A stretch of DNA of 64,000 nt from Rhodamnia argentea (lineage: Eukaryota; Streptophyta; Magnoliopsida; Myrtales; Myrtaceae), in contig NC_063154.1 of assembly GCF_020921035.1 (NCBI RefSeq), positions 2,480,001 to 2,544,000 on the forward strand, written 5' to 3'. Positions 24,901 through 35,406 of the stretch are shown one piece after another (the stretch's first letter is position 1; each line of letters begins with the position of its first letter). The translations under genes were made by a program, and so were the position numbers. Below the pieces are notes generated by a model that was not told the DNA's origin, made no database searches, and worked only from the letters and a program-made list of their open reading frames with translations.

Positions 24901-25936
24901 TTCCTGCAAACTCCAGACGAGACGAGAGTCACGAGAGTGTCTAGATGCTTACAGTTTTAAGATTGTCCAAATTAGTAGCATCAAATGTGGATGCGATGCT
25001 AAAACATTACCAGAAGAAGAAAATAGAAAAAGTCCAACACTCTCACTTCAAAGCAAAGTAAGGACATCCTAGTAGCTTGTTCGACATCAGGAATCCCAAA
25101 CATCGAGCAATCTATAAACTGGATCTTGTAACCAGCTCATGAATCATTAGAGGGTGACACCGTACTGCTTGGGATGTCGATAGATTTATTTTAGTGACGC
25201 ACCATCATCCATAGAGGCATAGAAAGATGCAATGGCTATGACAGAAGTAGTATGGTATCTGCCATTTGGCTGTAAACCTATCTCAAGTGACGCAAATTAT
25301 AATGTTTATCAATTATCATCCAGGAAATTATTCGATATCCCAACTTCCCAAGTAATCATGTTGCTTTTGAACTGAGAAATCCGAAAAAGACCAATTCTAC
25401 AGATTTTACTTGTGCAGTGGAACCGATCAAAACCTACCGATCAACTCTACCAACTAAGCTCTATCGATCTTAATCCATCTATAAACACCCCCTGGACAGC
25501 AAAGTCGATCAGAACCTCAACAGCTAAACTCAAGATTCGGCATAGAAAGAACCTCTCGCGATCCAAAGCCTCCCAAAAACCACACGGATACCATCTAAGT
25601 TTCAACATGATCGCCAATCCAACCAAAAAAAAAAAAAAATCTCAAACGCGATCAAGGCAACGAAAGAAACAAAAGGCGCCAACGCTACTAAGCAAGTGAG
25701 AACAACCACATACGATTGGCGAGCCTGGCAATCTTCTGCGAGGTCTCATTGATGCCCAGCCCGATCCGAGCAGCTTTCTTGTTGAACTCGGATCTGGCGG
25801 AGGCCGGGGACGCATCTTTCGACGCGTTGGCGCTAACTTCCGACGGATTGACGGCGGGGGCCCCGCCGATCTTCTGGAGAGTTTCGGTGAGAGAGCGGAA
25901 CTCCGACGTCCGGTCTCGGTAGGAGGAAGACGCCAT
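21996..25936 (-). CDS. SYP31: Syntaxin of plants 31 (Golgi Qa-SNARE)
   Basis: Sed5-type Qa-SNARE acting in ER-Golgi and intra-Golgi membrane fusion. Exons (minus): 25714-25936, 24388-24638, 24152-24297, 23448-23486, 22343-22540, 21996-22155; 1017 nt, all in phase, giving 338 aa. It starts MASSSYRDRTSEF, the Sed5-like N-terminal peptide that in this family binds the SM protein SLY1. An N-terminal helical region follows (EFNKKAARIGLGINETSQKI; DDPTIEIQQLTSLIKDDITALN). The SNARE motif around TITELSGIFTHLASMVAQQGEVAIRID carries the conserved zero-layer Gln, and the C-terminal tail anchor is RWLMIKIFAILIFFLMIFIF. Exon 4 is only 39 nt, but restores the conserved linker (GSQVGNQLRRR) and has AG/GT borders. 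It resembles Arabidopsis SYP31 more than SYP32. Divergent from RPP0. Confidence 0.95.
23292..23345. repeat. 27-bp tandem duplication in SYP31 intron
   Basis: Two perfect adjacent copies of a 27-bp unit beginning CAACTACTATTTAATGAGAC, within the intron between the 39-nt exon and exon 5 of SYP31. Confidence 0.95.
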
Positions 25937-26573
25937 GGAAATGGATCGATTTTCGCCGGAATCTGGACCACTCTCTACATGGTTTGGTGCGTTCGCCGGG
26001 GGAAAAATCGTGGGCAGCTAAGATCAGCTGTGCCTCAGGCCTCACGGTTTGCACGTATGGGGGAGAGAAAACGGTTTGCAGTTAGGATCGGTTGGGTTCG
26101 CTTTGATCAGCGGGTCCCCTTTTGTGGCTCGGACCGGTTCGGCTGCCACTTTATGTTTATATGTTTTTGGATCGGGTTTGGATTGGAGTGCCCTGTTCTC
26201 GAAGCCCAAGCCCCAAGAAACTAATCATTTCAGGGCCATCAGATGCAAAAACAGCGGGAAAATATGAACCGTCCGATCTAGGTTAAAAATTGGCCACCGC
26301 CCCCCCCTTTCTTCTTCCTTCGTCTCCGTATATAAACCCTCGAAAACACTGTGAGCTCCCTCCTCACGGCACAGCTCTAGGGTTTATTTTCGAGCTCCAC
26401 CGAAACCCCCCACAATCGCCGTAGCCACCGAGGTTAAAGTGACGGCCGTCGTCGCTGTCCGCCTTGACCGAGCCTACTGCTTCGTCTTGGCCCTCAGTTT
26501 TGCTTCGATATTTTCTTTTCCTCTGTTTTTTCTTTGCTTGTATCAGCGTAGGGGAAAAAGTTCATAAGAAGTA
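25937..26573. promoter_or_regulatory. Shared divergent promoter of SYP31 and RPP0
   Basis: 637 bp separate the two start codons. For the plus-strand RPP0, a TATA box (TATATAAA, 26329-26336) is followed by AAACCCT (26334-26340) and by TAGGGTTTA (26378-26386); both are telo-box type motifs common in plant ribosomal-protein promoters. No obvious TATA box is seen for SYP31. Confidence 0.7.
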
Positions 26574-28434
26574 ATGGGGAAACTCTCGAAGGCCGACAAG
26601 AAGATCGCGTACGACGCGAAGCTGTGCAAGCTCCTGGACGATTACAGCCAGATCCTGATCGTGGCCGCGGACAACGTCGGGTCGAACCAGCTCCAGAACA
26701 TCAGGAAGGGTTTGAGAGGCGACTCGATCGTGCTCATGGGGAAGAACACGATGATGAAGAGGTCCATCAGGATCCATGCTGACAACACTGGTAACCAGGC
26801 CTTCCTCAACCTCATCCCACTTCTCCAGGTACATTTCACTTTTTGTTTGAATGATCACTTCTGATTCATTTGGCATGGTGCTTATGGATAGTAAAAGGGA
26901 GCTTCTGTGATTGATTGTTTGATGGTTCGTTGTGATTAGGGCAATGTGGGCTTGATTTTCACCAAGGGTGACTTGAAGGAAGTCAGCGAGGAGGTTGCCA
27001 AGTACAAGGTGCGACTCTCTGATGCTCTTGCTCTCGTTAATTTACCTCAATTAGTATGTTACTTCATGGTTGTGTGCCATAATTTGGGAACTGGATAATC
27101 TATCGAAAGAGTATGCACTTTCCTGCTATGTCAGTTTCTATGCGTGGCTATTTCATGGTGATGGAGTGTTTCGATCTGAATCAATGGATTGAATAAGATT
27201 TGCCATGACGAGTGTAATTGCAAAATGTTTCGCTTTGTCTGTTGGGTTACTTCCCGTGTTGTTTAATAGAAGCCAAATCGATCAGCCTCTATTGCACTAT
27301 GGGTATAGTAGATATACGGTGATTTGTGACTGGGAATGACTAAAATTGAGGGTTTCTCTTTCATGTCTAACGATAGACTTGAGCTGATGGCCCGAAAACG
27401 AAATGACAATAGACTTGATCTCACCATTTGGATATGGTATGGCAGGGTGACATCTGACTGGGAATTGATAATTTCAAGTTTCCTATTTAATTTCTAACAA
27501 TCTATTCGAGTTTTAGTGTTTTTATCATGTTAATTTGTGGGCTAAATTCGAGTTTTTCACTTTAATGTCTTAAAATCAACTCTGCTTTGACAGGTTGGAG
27601 CTCCTGCTCGTGTGGGTTTGGTTGCTCCAATTGATGTCATTGTCCCGCCTGGCAACACTGGGCTCGACCCTTCGCAGACTTCTTTCTTCCAGGTAACAGG
27701 AGCCTTTCTTTCACGGCAATAACATTTTTCTTCATCTTTTGGCCAGCTTATTCATACTTATCGTAACTTCAGGTGCTCAACATTCCGACCAAGATTAACA
27801 AGGGTACTGTGGAAATTATCACCCCTGTTGAGCTTATCAAGAAGGGTGACAAGGTCGGTTCATCTGAGGCCGCGCTTCTTGCTAAGCTTGGGATAAGACC
27901 CTTCTCATATGGTCTCGTCGTGCAATGTGTTTACGACAACGGGTCAGTCTTCAGCCCTGAGGTGCTTGACCTTACCGAGGATGACCTTTTGGAGAAGTTT
28001 GCTCTTGGTGTCTCTATGGTCACATCCTTGTCGCTTGCCATCTCATACCCAACTCTGGCTGCTGCACCTCACATGTTCATCAATGCCTACAAGAATGTTT
28101 TGGCTGTTGCTGTTGAGACCGAGTATTCGTACCCACATGCTGATGAAGTGAAGGAGTTCCTCAAGGTTTGTAATGCTAGTTCTTTTCGTGGAGAGTAAAG
28201 AGTTTTTGGTTCATCAATGTTACTTACTTTTTGTAGTTTTTTCATTGAACTTCTATAACGAAGAAAAGAATTTTTTTTGGGCAGGATCCTAGCAAGTTTG
28301 CTGTCGCTGCGGCTCCGGTTGCTGCCGCCGCCTCTGGTGCAGCTGCTCCAGCTGCTGCTGCCAAGGAGGAAGAGAAGAAGGAAGAGCCTGCCGAGGAGTC
28401 TGATGACGACATGGGTTTCAGCTTGTTCGATTAG
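26574..28434 (+). CDS. RPP0: 60S acidic ribosomal protein P0
   Basis: Core of the large-subunit stalk; binds 28S rRNA and anchors the P1/P2 dimers that recruit translation factors to the GTPase centre. Exons: 26574-26828, 26940-27008, 27594-27692, 27773-28165, 28285-28434; 966 nt, all phase 0 at the joins, giving 321 aa, the usual P0 length. The N-terminal L10 domain begins [21 protein letters not shown] and contains [11 protein letters not shown] and [20 protein letters not shown]. An Ala-rich hinge follows, then the acidic conserved tail [13 protein letters not shown]. The start has an A at -3 and lies downstream of TATA and telo-box motifs. Codon use is G/C-leaning, fitting high expression. 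Confidence 0.97.
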
Positions 28435-30431
28435 TTTGTTTGCTAAGCATGGTGCACCTTTAGCTACATGATAGGTGTTATTGTTTTGTTTGTGTCGGAT
28501 AACCAGGATTTCTTTGCCTCTAGTTGATTTTGCCAGTTCGAATACTGCGCTTTCTATTGCCTTCGAATTGTGTTTTTAGGGTCTAAACGTCAAATATCAT
28601 TTACCTTGTTTGCTAAAATTCCTCTTTCTGGGTCAATATCTTATTCGCAACGGATCTTTTCGTCGAAACTTATTATCCGAGGTTGAGTGTGTCCGGATAC
28701 GCAGACGTTAGGCCTGTTTTGCTAGCTAAATGGGCTTGGTAATGTCCGCATTCCACAGAAAATCATGCACTCACCGAAGTTGGGGGCGAGGTCGAAGAAT
28801 CAATGCATGAGAATACATCGCATCATTCCTCTGTTTCGATCGGTCTACAGGATCCTTGAAGTTGAATGGGGATCCTTCCATCTCGACGCGATCAGTTTAG
28901 TAAGAGGCACACTTTTCTCTTTTTTCAAAGACTGGTTATTTAGCAAAGCTAATTAGTGACGGATGTCTGTTCCACTAGGAATACTTGTTGACACGTGGCA
29001 TGGGGTTTCCATTTAAGTGAGATGGTGCGTAGGAAACGAATGGGTTGCGCTTTGTAACGTGTGTATTCTAGCGCCGGTTGCAGCTATACCGGGCAGCCAG
29101 AGGCTTTTCGGTGCACTCACTCGGCCATTGATTCTGATGGGCCCAAATTGGAGCCCGCTTATATTATCAAGCCGAAAGCCCAATGTGAAGCTTGTCACAC
29201 TCTTAGCTTTATATTAATGGATTTTTGTAAGGGACGGTACCGATAACGCTTGTTTAGCATTCAGACAAAGAAACTTCATTAATCCCATAATATCATCTTA
29301 GCTCATGTTATGCACAATCAATGCGTGTCCGACGCATTCATTGACTAGGCCTTTTTAAGATTACCATCACCTTAAATAACGAAATGACAATGAAAGAGAG
29401 TGTATTAACTTCAGCTAAGTTTCTATAGTTCGATGCATTAAATCGATATTAAGGTCATGCGATGGAGATGAGCCTTACAGCACTTCATCTGTTCAAGGGT
29501 GCTCTGAGAATATAACCCGAGATTGCTAACTTAATTGTTCCATCGAATGCCCGCATGCCATTCGATAAATTGTACACGTGGAAGAAAGATAGGGTGGAAC
29601 CTTATAAAGGTACTATGGGCCTAAATGAAGAGGGACGTGAGAAGCCCAATCCAATTAGGTTTAACAAAACCTAATTCAAATTCTATGTTCTCAAATGTGC
29701 CTGCATATCAAGAGAACAAAGGTAGCAACATAATGCAAGCAAATTGACTCCTCAAGTGGCACCTGCGTGCTTAAACAAAGGAAAAAGGCCACCAAAAATA
29801 TCAAGTTATGTTTACCACAACACATTTACCCTAAACGTTTTTTGCGACACCAAATTCTCGAACTATGCCCATTGTGGCATGTTTATCTTCTGTTACAATC
29901 CCGTCTGAAGTCACCATTGAAGAAGATGACGTGGACTGCTCGTCGTCTTCTTCGGTGAGTCTTGCTTCACTGCATCTGGAGAATTGAGAGCATACATGAA
30001 GTGATGTTCGATGAAAATCGCCAAATTCCTATGCTCTAAAGCTGCATTGCAATCCAACACGTCTCTCCAAAAGCAAATGAAAAGATCTTTGAAGATGACT
30101 TCGTGCGCAGTCATCGGTGTGCATAGTCTAACCTTTCTTTCCCCAAGTTACGGGACAACACTTATCCGCTCTCAGTTGCAAGAGTGTCGGAGGAGTTTGG
30201 CCAAGCAATCTGCCACTTTTTTTGTTTGTATTTTTTTTTTTTTTTTCAATATCGCATTTGCGTAACTATCAGCACCACTTATTCCACAAATCTACGTCAT
30301 CTTTTCTAACGGTAACTTTTGATAAAATTTTAATAAAAAGTAAATGTATAACAATGGACATCCTTTTTATTTATCGAGTTAGTAAAACTAATATAGCTAC
30401 TCCAAGCGTCCTTCTAATGATGAATGAACCC
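28435..30431. other. 3' flank of RPP0 and spacer
   Basis: Includes the RPP0 3' UTR (T-rich, to about 28620), then AT-rich DNA with only short, unconvincing ORFs. No domain, tRNA or clear repeat structure is recognised. Confidence 0.45.
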
Positions 30432-30440
30432 AATCACAAC

Positions 30441-31299
30441 GGGAAAATTGTCAGAAAAAGTCTTAAACCTTTCATATTTTTGTCAATTCAGTCCTAAACT
30501 TTTTCACTTTGTGCCGATTCAATCTTATTCTCCGAAAATCACCGACGTGGACACCAACCGTCTTACGTGACACCTCCGACGCCGATGTGAATAATATGTA
30601 ATAATTTTATTTTAAAAAATCCATTTTTTTATTGCTTTTTTTTTTTTTTGTTTTTACCTTGTCGGCTTCAAGGCCGGCGACCCCGTCAGATTAGGGTCGG
30701 CGAGAATCGCCGGCTCCTAGGCAAGGAGCGGCCGGGGGTCGCCGACCCCTGGGCGAGAGCCAACGAGGGCCGACGATGGCGACCCTTGCGGTTCCTTGGG
30801 CGAGGGTCGTGAACCCCTCTTGGCAAGGGGTCGCAACCCTCCCCCTCGCCAGCCACGGTGAGGGTGTCACGACCCTCACCCGCCCTCATCGTGACCCTAT
30901 CTAGCCATGGCGACTCCCGCCGGCCCAAATTTAGCCGCGACGCCCTCATCGTAGCCCGTGAGGGCGAGGGTTGCAACCCCTCACCTTCAACCGTGAAGGG
31001 TTTGCAACCCTCATCCAGGAACTCATGGGGGTCGTCGGTCCTTGCCTGGGGTCGGCGACCCCCGCCGGCCCTAATCCGATGAGGGTCGTCGGTCTTAAAA
31101 TTAGCAAACCCAAAAATAAAATAAAAAAATCGATTTTTTTAAATAAAAAATTTATTAAAAATTATTGTCAGCGATTCCGATAAATAGGACTAAATTGGCA
31201 CAAAGTGAAAAAATTTAGGGCCGATCGGCAAATTTAAGAGATTTTATGACTGAATTGGTAAAAGTGTGAAATGTTTAAGACTTTTTTGATAATTTCCCC
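30441..31299. mobile_element. Mutator-like non-autonomous element, 9-bp TSD
   Basis: 859 bp with inverted-repeat arms of more than 100 bp: left GGGAAAATTGTCAGAAAAAG, right end in reverse GGGGAAATTATCAAAAAAG, both continuing through GTCTTAAAC and CACTTTGTGCC. Flanks AATCACAAC (30432-30440) and AATCACGAC (31300-31308) form a 9-bp target duplication with one mismatch, the size made by Mutator-like transposases. The core (about 30660-31090) is GC-rich with repeated GGCGACCC / GAGGGTCG words and no intact transposase ORF. Confidence 0.85.
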
Positions 31300-31308
31300 A
31301 ATCACGAC

Positions 31309-32914
31309 ACTCCAAGAGGTCAAGTAACATGGGTTGACATGGAGCTTTCATAATTAGGACTTTTGTATCCAATCCATGCTTCGTTCCAATCTCGGGTCTC
31401 GGTCTCTAATCCTACATTCCACTTCCGAATTAAATTAAGGGCGCAAATCAATAGCATTTGCGTCATCCCTTCCTGCTTCTACTCTTTCAAATAACAATAC
31501 CTCGTCATAGCGTGCCTATACTAATTTAATCTTTTGCTAACATCAGTTCTCGAGTTGGCTTTTAGACTTCAATGAAGATTGAATATACATGTCTATTTTT
31601 TTTTTCCCCTTAAATAATCCAATTCCTACCTTATCCATCGCACCTGCGCATGATTGGAAAAACATGCTTCCTTTCCAGCCCACAACATGGACATCTCCTC
31701 CCTTCAAAGTCAAATAAATGCACCCCAACAAATACCCACCCAACAGCCATTTCAGTCGACGGTCAAATCTCCGCCGTTGGATCGGCCGACGCGAGGTCGT
31801 ACCTTAACGTGGACTCCAGAGAACCGCTGCGATCCCGGCTTGTTGCGCCGCGTGGCGGGATCAGAGAGGCTTGCCTGGCACCGGCCCGCAGAGCCCCCCT
31901 CCCACTTCGTGCGTGCGTCGTCTTAAATACGACAGGAGGGAGGGTGGTTTCGGCTCGAGCACGTGCTGGACATCGACACGTGTCGGGGTCGGGCGGCACG
32001 TCACGTGGAGGACCCACGTGGGTGGTTAGCTGGCTGCCAACCTGGAAATTCTCCGCGTTCTCCCGCCACGCGATGCACCGGGAAGCATCGCATCACGGAG
32101 TTGGCGAGTTGAAGCGGCGAAGGCAAACGCGAGGATTGGAGCTCTCTCGTCTTGCCCAATATCCCATGGAAGAAGATGGAATCGGGCGCGTCGAAAGAGA
32201 TAATAATTGGAGCTTTATTCCGAATACATCTTGCGGTCAGTCTAGATTCTTTTGCGGATTCTTGCAAGAATTTGAAGATTTAACTCCCGTTAAGTTATTA
32301 ACTTAATCCATTTATAATTTATTTGAGCTTGTTTTTAAAATTTAAGACAATCCGTTTATGACCCATAAAATTAAATCATGAATTCTAAACATATTCTGTC
32401 AATTCTTACGTTGCGCATTGCTTTGACACACGTTACCGTTCATAAAAAAAAACGTCCAATGACCACTGTTGAAGGTGATACCGAGCTTGGGACTCGTCCC
32501 GTTGGATTAGACAACCCGCTTCGTAGACGTTGGAGTTTAGGCAAGCATACGTACACAACACAACACAGCCGCGAATCGGATGAGAGCAATCCGTCGAGGC
32601 ACGAACTCGACCAGGAATTAAAACAATAAAGCAAAGACAAAACCTTCGTTGGATGCTAAACGCAACTGGAAAAAGGGGTCCGAGAAACCTAAGGACCAAT
32701 CTCCGCCGCGATTGGTGGGTGGGATAAAGTTGCCATGTCTGACTCGGTTTCCATCCATGTCTATCTTGTGATAAAGCCTTCCAAGTCATCGAACCTCGCG
32801 TGCCAGGTCATTCCCGCGAACCACATCATCCCCTTTCGCGCCGCCGGCAAGCCTCTCATGCTTCCAAAAGAACGAGACGAAAAATACTTGACACCACCGT
32901 CCATTAGCGACGAT
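31309..32914. other. Spacer with G-box cluster
   Basis: No gene is confidently recognised. A G/C-rich stretch (about 31760-32110) holds the G-box cluster listed separately and long overlapping open frames on both strands without recognisable domains. The remainder is ordinary spacer. Confidence 0.4.
31960..32020. promoter_or_regulatory. G-box (CACGTG) cluster
   Basis: Four palindromic CACGTG cores at 31960-31965, 31977-31982, 32002-32007 and 32015-32020, plus a CACGT core at 31997-32001. This is the core bound by plant bZIP and bHLH factors, for example ABF/GBF and PIF types. The cluster is 3.4 kb upstream of HSPRO and 3.5 kb downstream of RPP0, so its target is unknown. Confidence 0.6.
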
Positions 32915-34215
32915 TAGGCTGTATATGGTAACGTTTCTGTTCCCAAAATAACTTTTGGAACGGAAATATTTTTTTCTATTTTCGTTACCAGCAACGATTT
33001 TTGGGAACGAAAGCGCGTTTGGTGATCGCAAAAAAATTACGTTCCCGAAACAAAAAGGAAACGTAAACGCATTCGGTAATCGCATAAAGTTTATGTTCCC
33101 GGACAAAAAATGCTTTTGGCAACTACAAAAAAATTATTCCTAATTTTTTCATTTAATTAAGGAGACTATATATATTAAAATTAAGGAGTCTTTATCTTTT
33201 TAACTTATTAAATCAAATTAAATCTCATTTGTTCAATTTACTAAATCAAATTAGACCAATATATGTATAAGTAATTTATGTACGATTTATCAAATTATAA
33301 TACAAGATCAACTAAAAAAAACTAAAAGAGAAGACGAATTGGAATTAGACAACGAGAACATCAAATATGCTTTATATAGATAGGAAAAATTACAATTATG
33401 AGTTACGCGTAAATGTTCTCAAGTAGTTAAAAATATTATTACCTTTAGACAGGGACCCTTAGAAAAATATTAATTGCATTTTAAATGAAACCGGGGACTA
33501 AAATGAAAAATATTTGTGCATTTAGGTTCTTTTAGTCCAATTGTGCAATTTTTCCAAACATGAAGACTAAAATGAAATGCAGGGTATAAAAGTCTCGGTC
33601 ATGACTCTAAAAGGAAAAAAATTTGGTTAAAATGATTTAAAATGAATTTTTAGTCAATTTAGGATTGTGATCAATGAAGAGACATGTTGTCCCAAACTGA
33701 ATTTTTAAAACTTTAAGAGGCCAAGACGAAAAGGAAATTAAAATAAAATATGGACTATTTTTGCGTACTTTTTTACCATGAATACTATTTTTCCTATTTT
33801 TGGCTATTTTATAATTAAAATAAATCCGAAACATGTCAAAAATTACAAAAAATATTTTTGTTTAAAATTGGTTCTTAAGGCTAGGCCAAAGCTTCTAATA
33901 TTGATTTTTGTAATTTTATGAATTATTTTTCTTTTTTAATTAATTTTCTAAAATAAAATGATCAAAAATCGGGTGTTAACATCTTGCAAGAACAAAAGAG
34001 AAGAGAGTGTATTCAAAATAAAATTATTCCTAATTTTTTCTAAAAAAATGTTTCAAATGTATTTCTAAAAAGTATTTCAGAAACACAGAAGCAATTTTTT
34101 TTTTGTTTCTTATTTCTGCTCCAAAAGTGTTTATATTTCTCAAAAGTGTTCTCGTAACACTTTGGGAATATTTTTTTACCATACGTGTTTATGTTCCCAA
34201 AGTGTTCTGTTTCTG
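32915..34215. mobile_element. Degenerate inverted-repeat element
   Basis: The left part (32915-33130, with TATGGTAACGTTTCTGTTCC and repeated GGAACG/GTTCCC words) and the right part (34040-34215, with TTTGGGAATATTTTTTTACC) are rough inverted copies. The interior is AT-rich; at 33960-33980 it has a GGTGTTAACA word resembling the LTR end at 14445-14454, so a second insertion may be buried inside. Exact ends and target duplication were not resolved. Confidence 0.38.
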
Positions 34216-35406
34216 GGGCATTATAATCTGTCCTCAAATTTTAGAAGGATCTTTCCTTTTTAAGGAAGAGTCAATTTTCCACGCCCAACTCCAAAAAGAA
34301 ATTGATTGTCCGTATACGCCCCACGATTTCGAATTTGGGTACTCCAATACCATGGGTTTGATGAGACGAAATTTGTCCAGAGGAACGCCGAGTAAATTAC
34401 TGGTGATCTGCGTGGAAGGGTCGGCCTCGAGCCGGTACAAACCCATGACTCCCAATTCTAGATTTTTTGATCCATTTTTAACCTTCGGTTCCCTGATAGA
34501 ACCAAGAACCAACCCACATTTTTTTTTTAATAAGAAACCAAACTTTTTATGCACATATAGTCAAGTGGTTATGTTGCTGCTCGTTCATATTGAAGACCGA
34601 CTTTTGTTTTTCTGAAAGAAACTTAAAATCGGTCCACTCCCAAGAACCAAACCAGGTCGATCAGTTTGGATCGGGTTTATGTCGGTTCCGGGGTAGAACA
34701 GACGTCCTACATCAGTCCTAGGTTCAGAGGAACCGAGAACCGGACAAATTTCCCCTGAAACTAGCCTTGAATCGACATTTTGTCCAAATGGGTTCCATCC
34801 GGTTCCCAAGCGGAGTCGAATCCGATGCTCGACCCTATCCCAAAAAAAGTTATGGAGGCGGACCATACGTAGAAACCCAAAAAAGGGGGGTTCCAACTTC
34901 AAAGATTCCAAATCCGAAACCCGAACTAAATTCCAAAGAAAAGGGCGCCTCCGGACACTTCCCCCAAACGTTAGGTGATTCGGATAAGCTTCCATGTGTC
35001 CACCCCCCCTGGCCTCATCCATAACACAGCACGACTCCCCCCCCCCCCCGCGTCCTCCACTAAGAATTCAATTCAAACCACCTCCCTCCTATTCAATTCT
35101 CGTCTTACAATTATTATGATTATTCAAACCAAATCACGACGCGACTTTGCGAAATCCTCCCCCCTCGTTTCCCATGCGCGCCCCCCGCGGCCAACCCTCG
35201 GTCAATGTTCCGTCTCCATTTCACACGCATCTCTTTCTCCATCATATCCTCCTTCCTCTTTATATACAAACGCCCCCGGCTCCTCTCTCGCCAACCCCAT
35301 CTCAATCGAAACTTCGAATTCAGCCGGAACCCGACCCGACCCGGTTGTCTCGATTCTATTACCCATCGACGAGTTCCTTCCTTTGATCGATCCGGCGACC
35401 GCAAAG
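34216..35406. promoter_or_regulatory. Upstream region and 5' UTR of HSPRO
   Basis: A TATA box (TTTATATAC, about 35259-35267) lies about 140 bp before the HSPRO start codon. A C run lies at 35036-35049. The open frame that extends upstream of the start to 34975 is not conserved protein and is treated as 5' leader. At 34620-34960 there is GGTTCC/GAACC-rich DNA that could be a transposon relic. Confidence 0.5.

Noticed and set aside
31650-32306. 218-codon open frame around the G-box cluster
   Set aside because: No recognisable domain, skewed composition from GC-rich DNA, and competing open frames on the other strand.
34975-35406. In-frame extension of the HSPRO open frame to a 634-residue protein
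   Set aside because: The extra N terminus is low-complexity, contains the TATA box DNA, and the family starts at the MVDxD motif at 35407.
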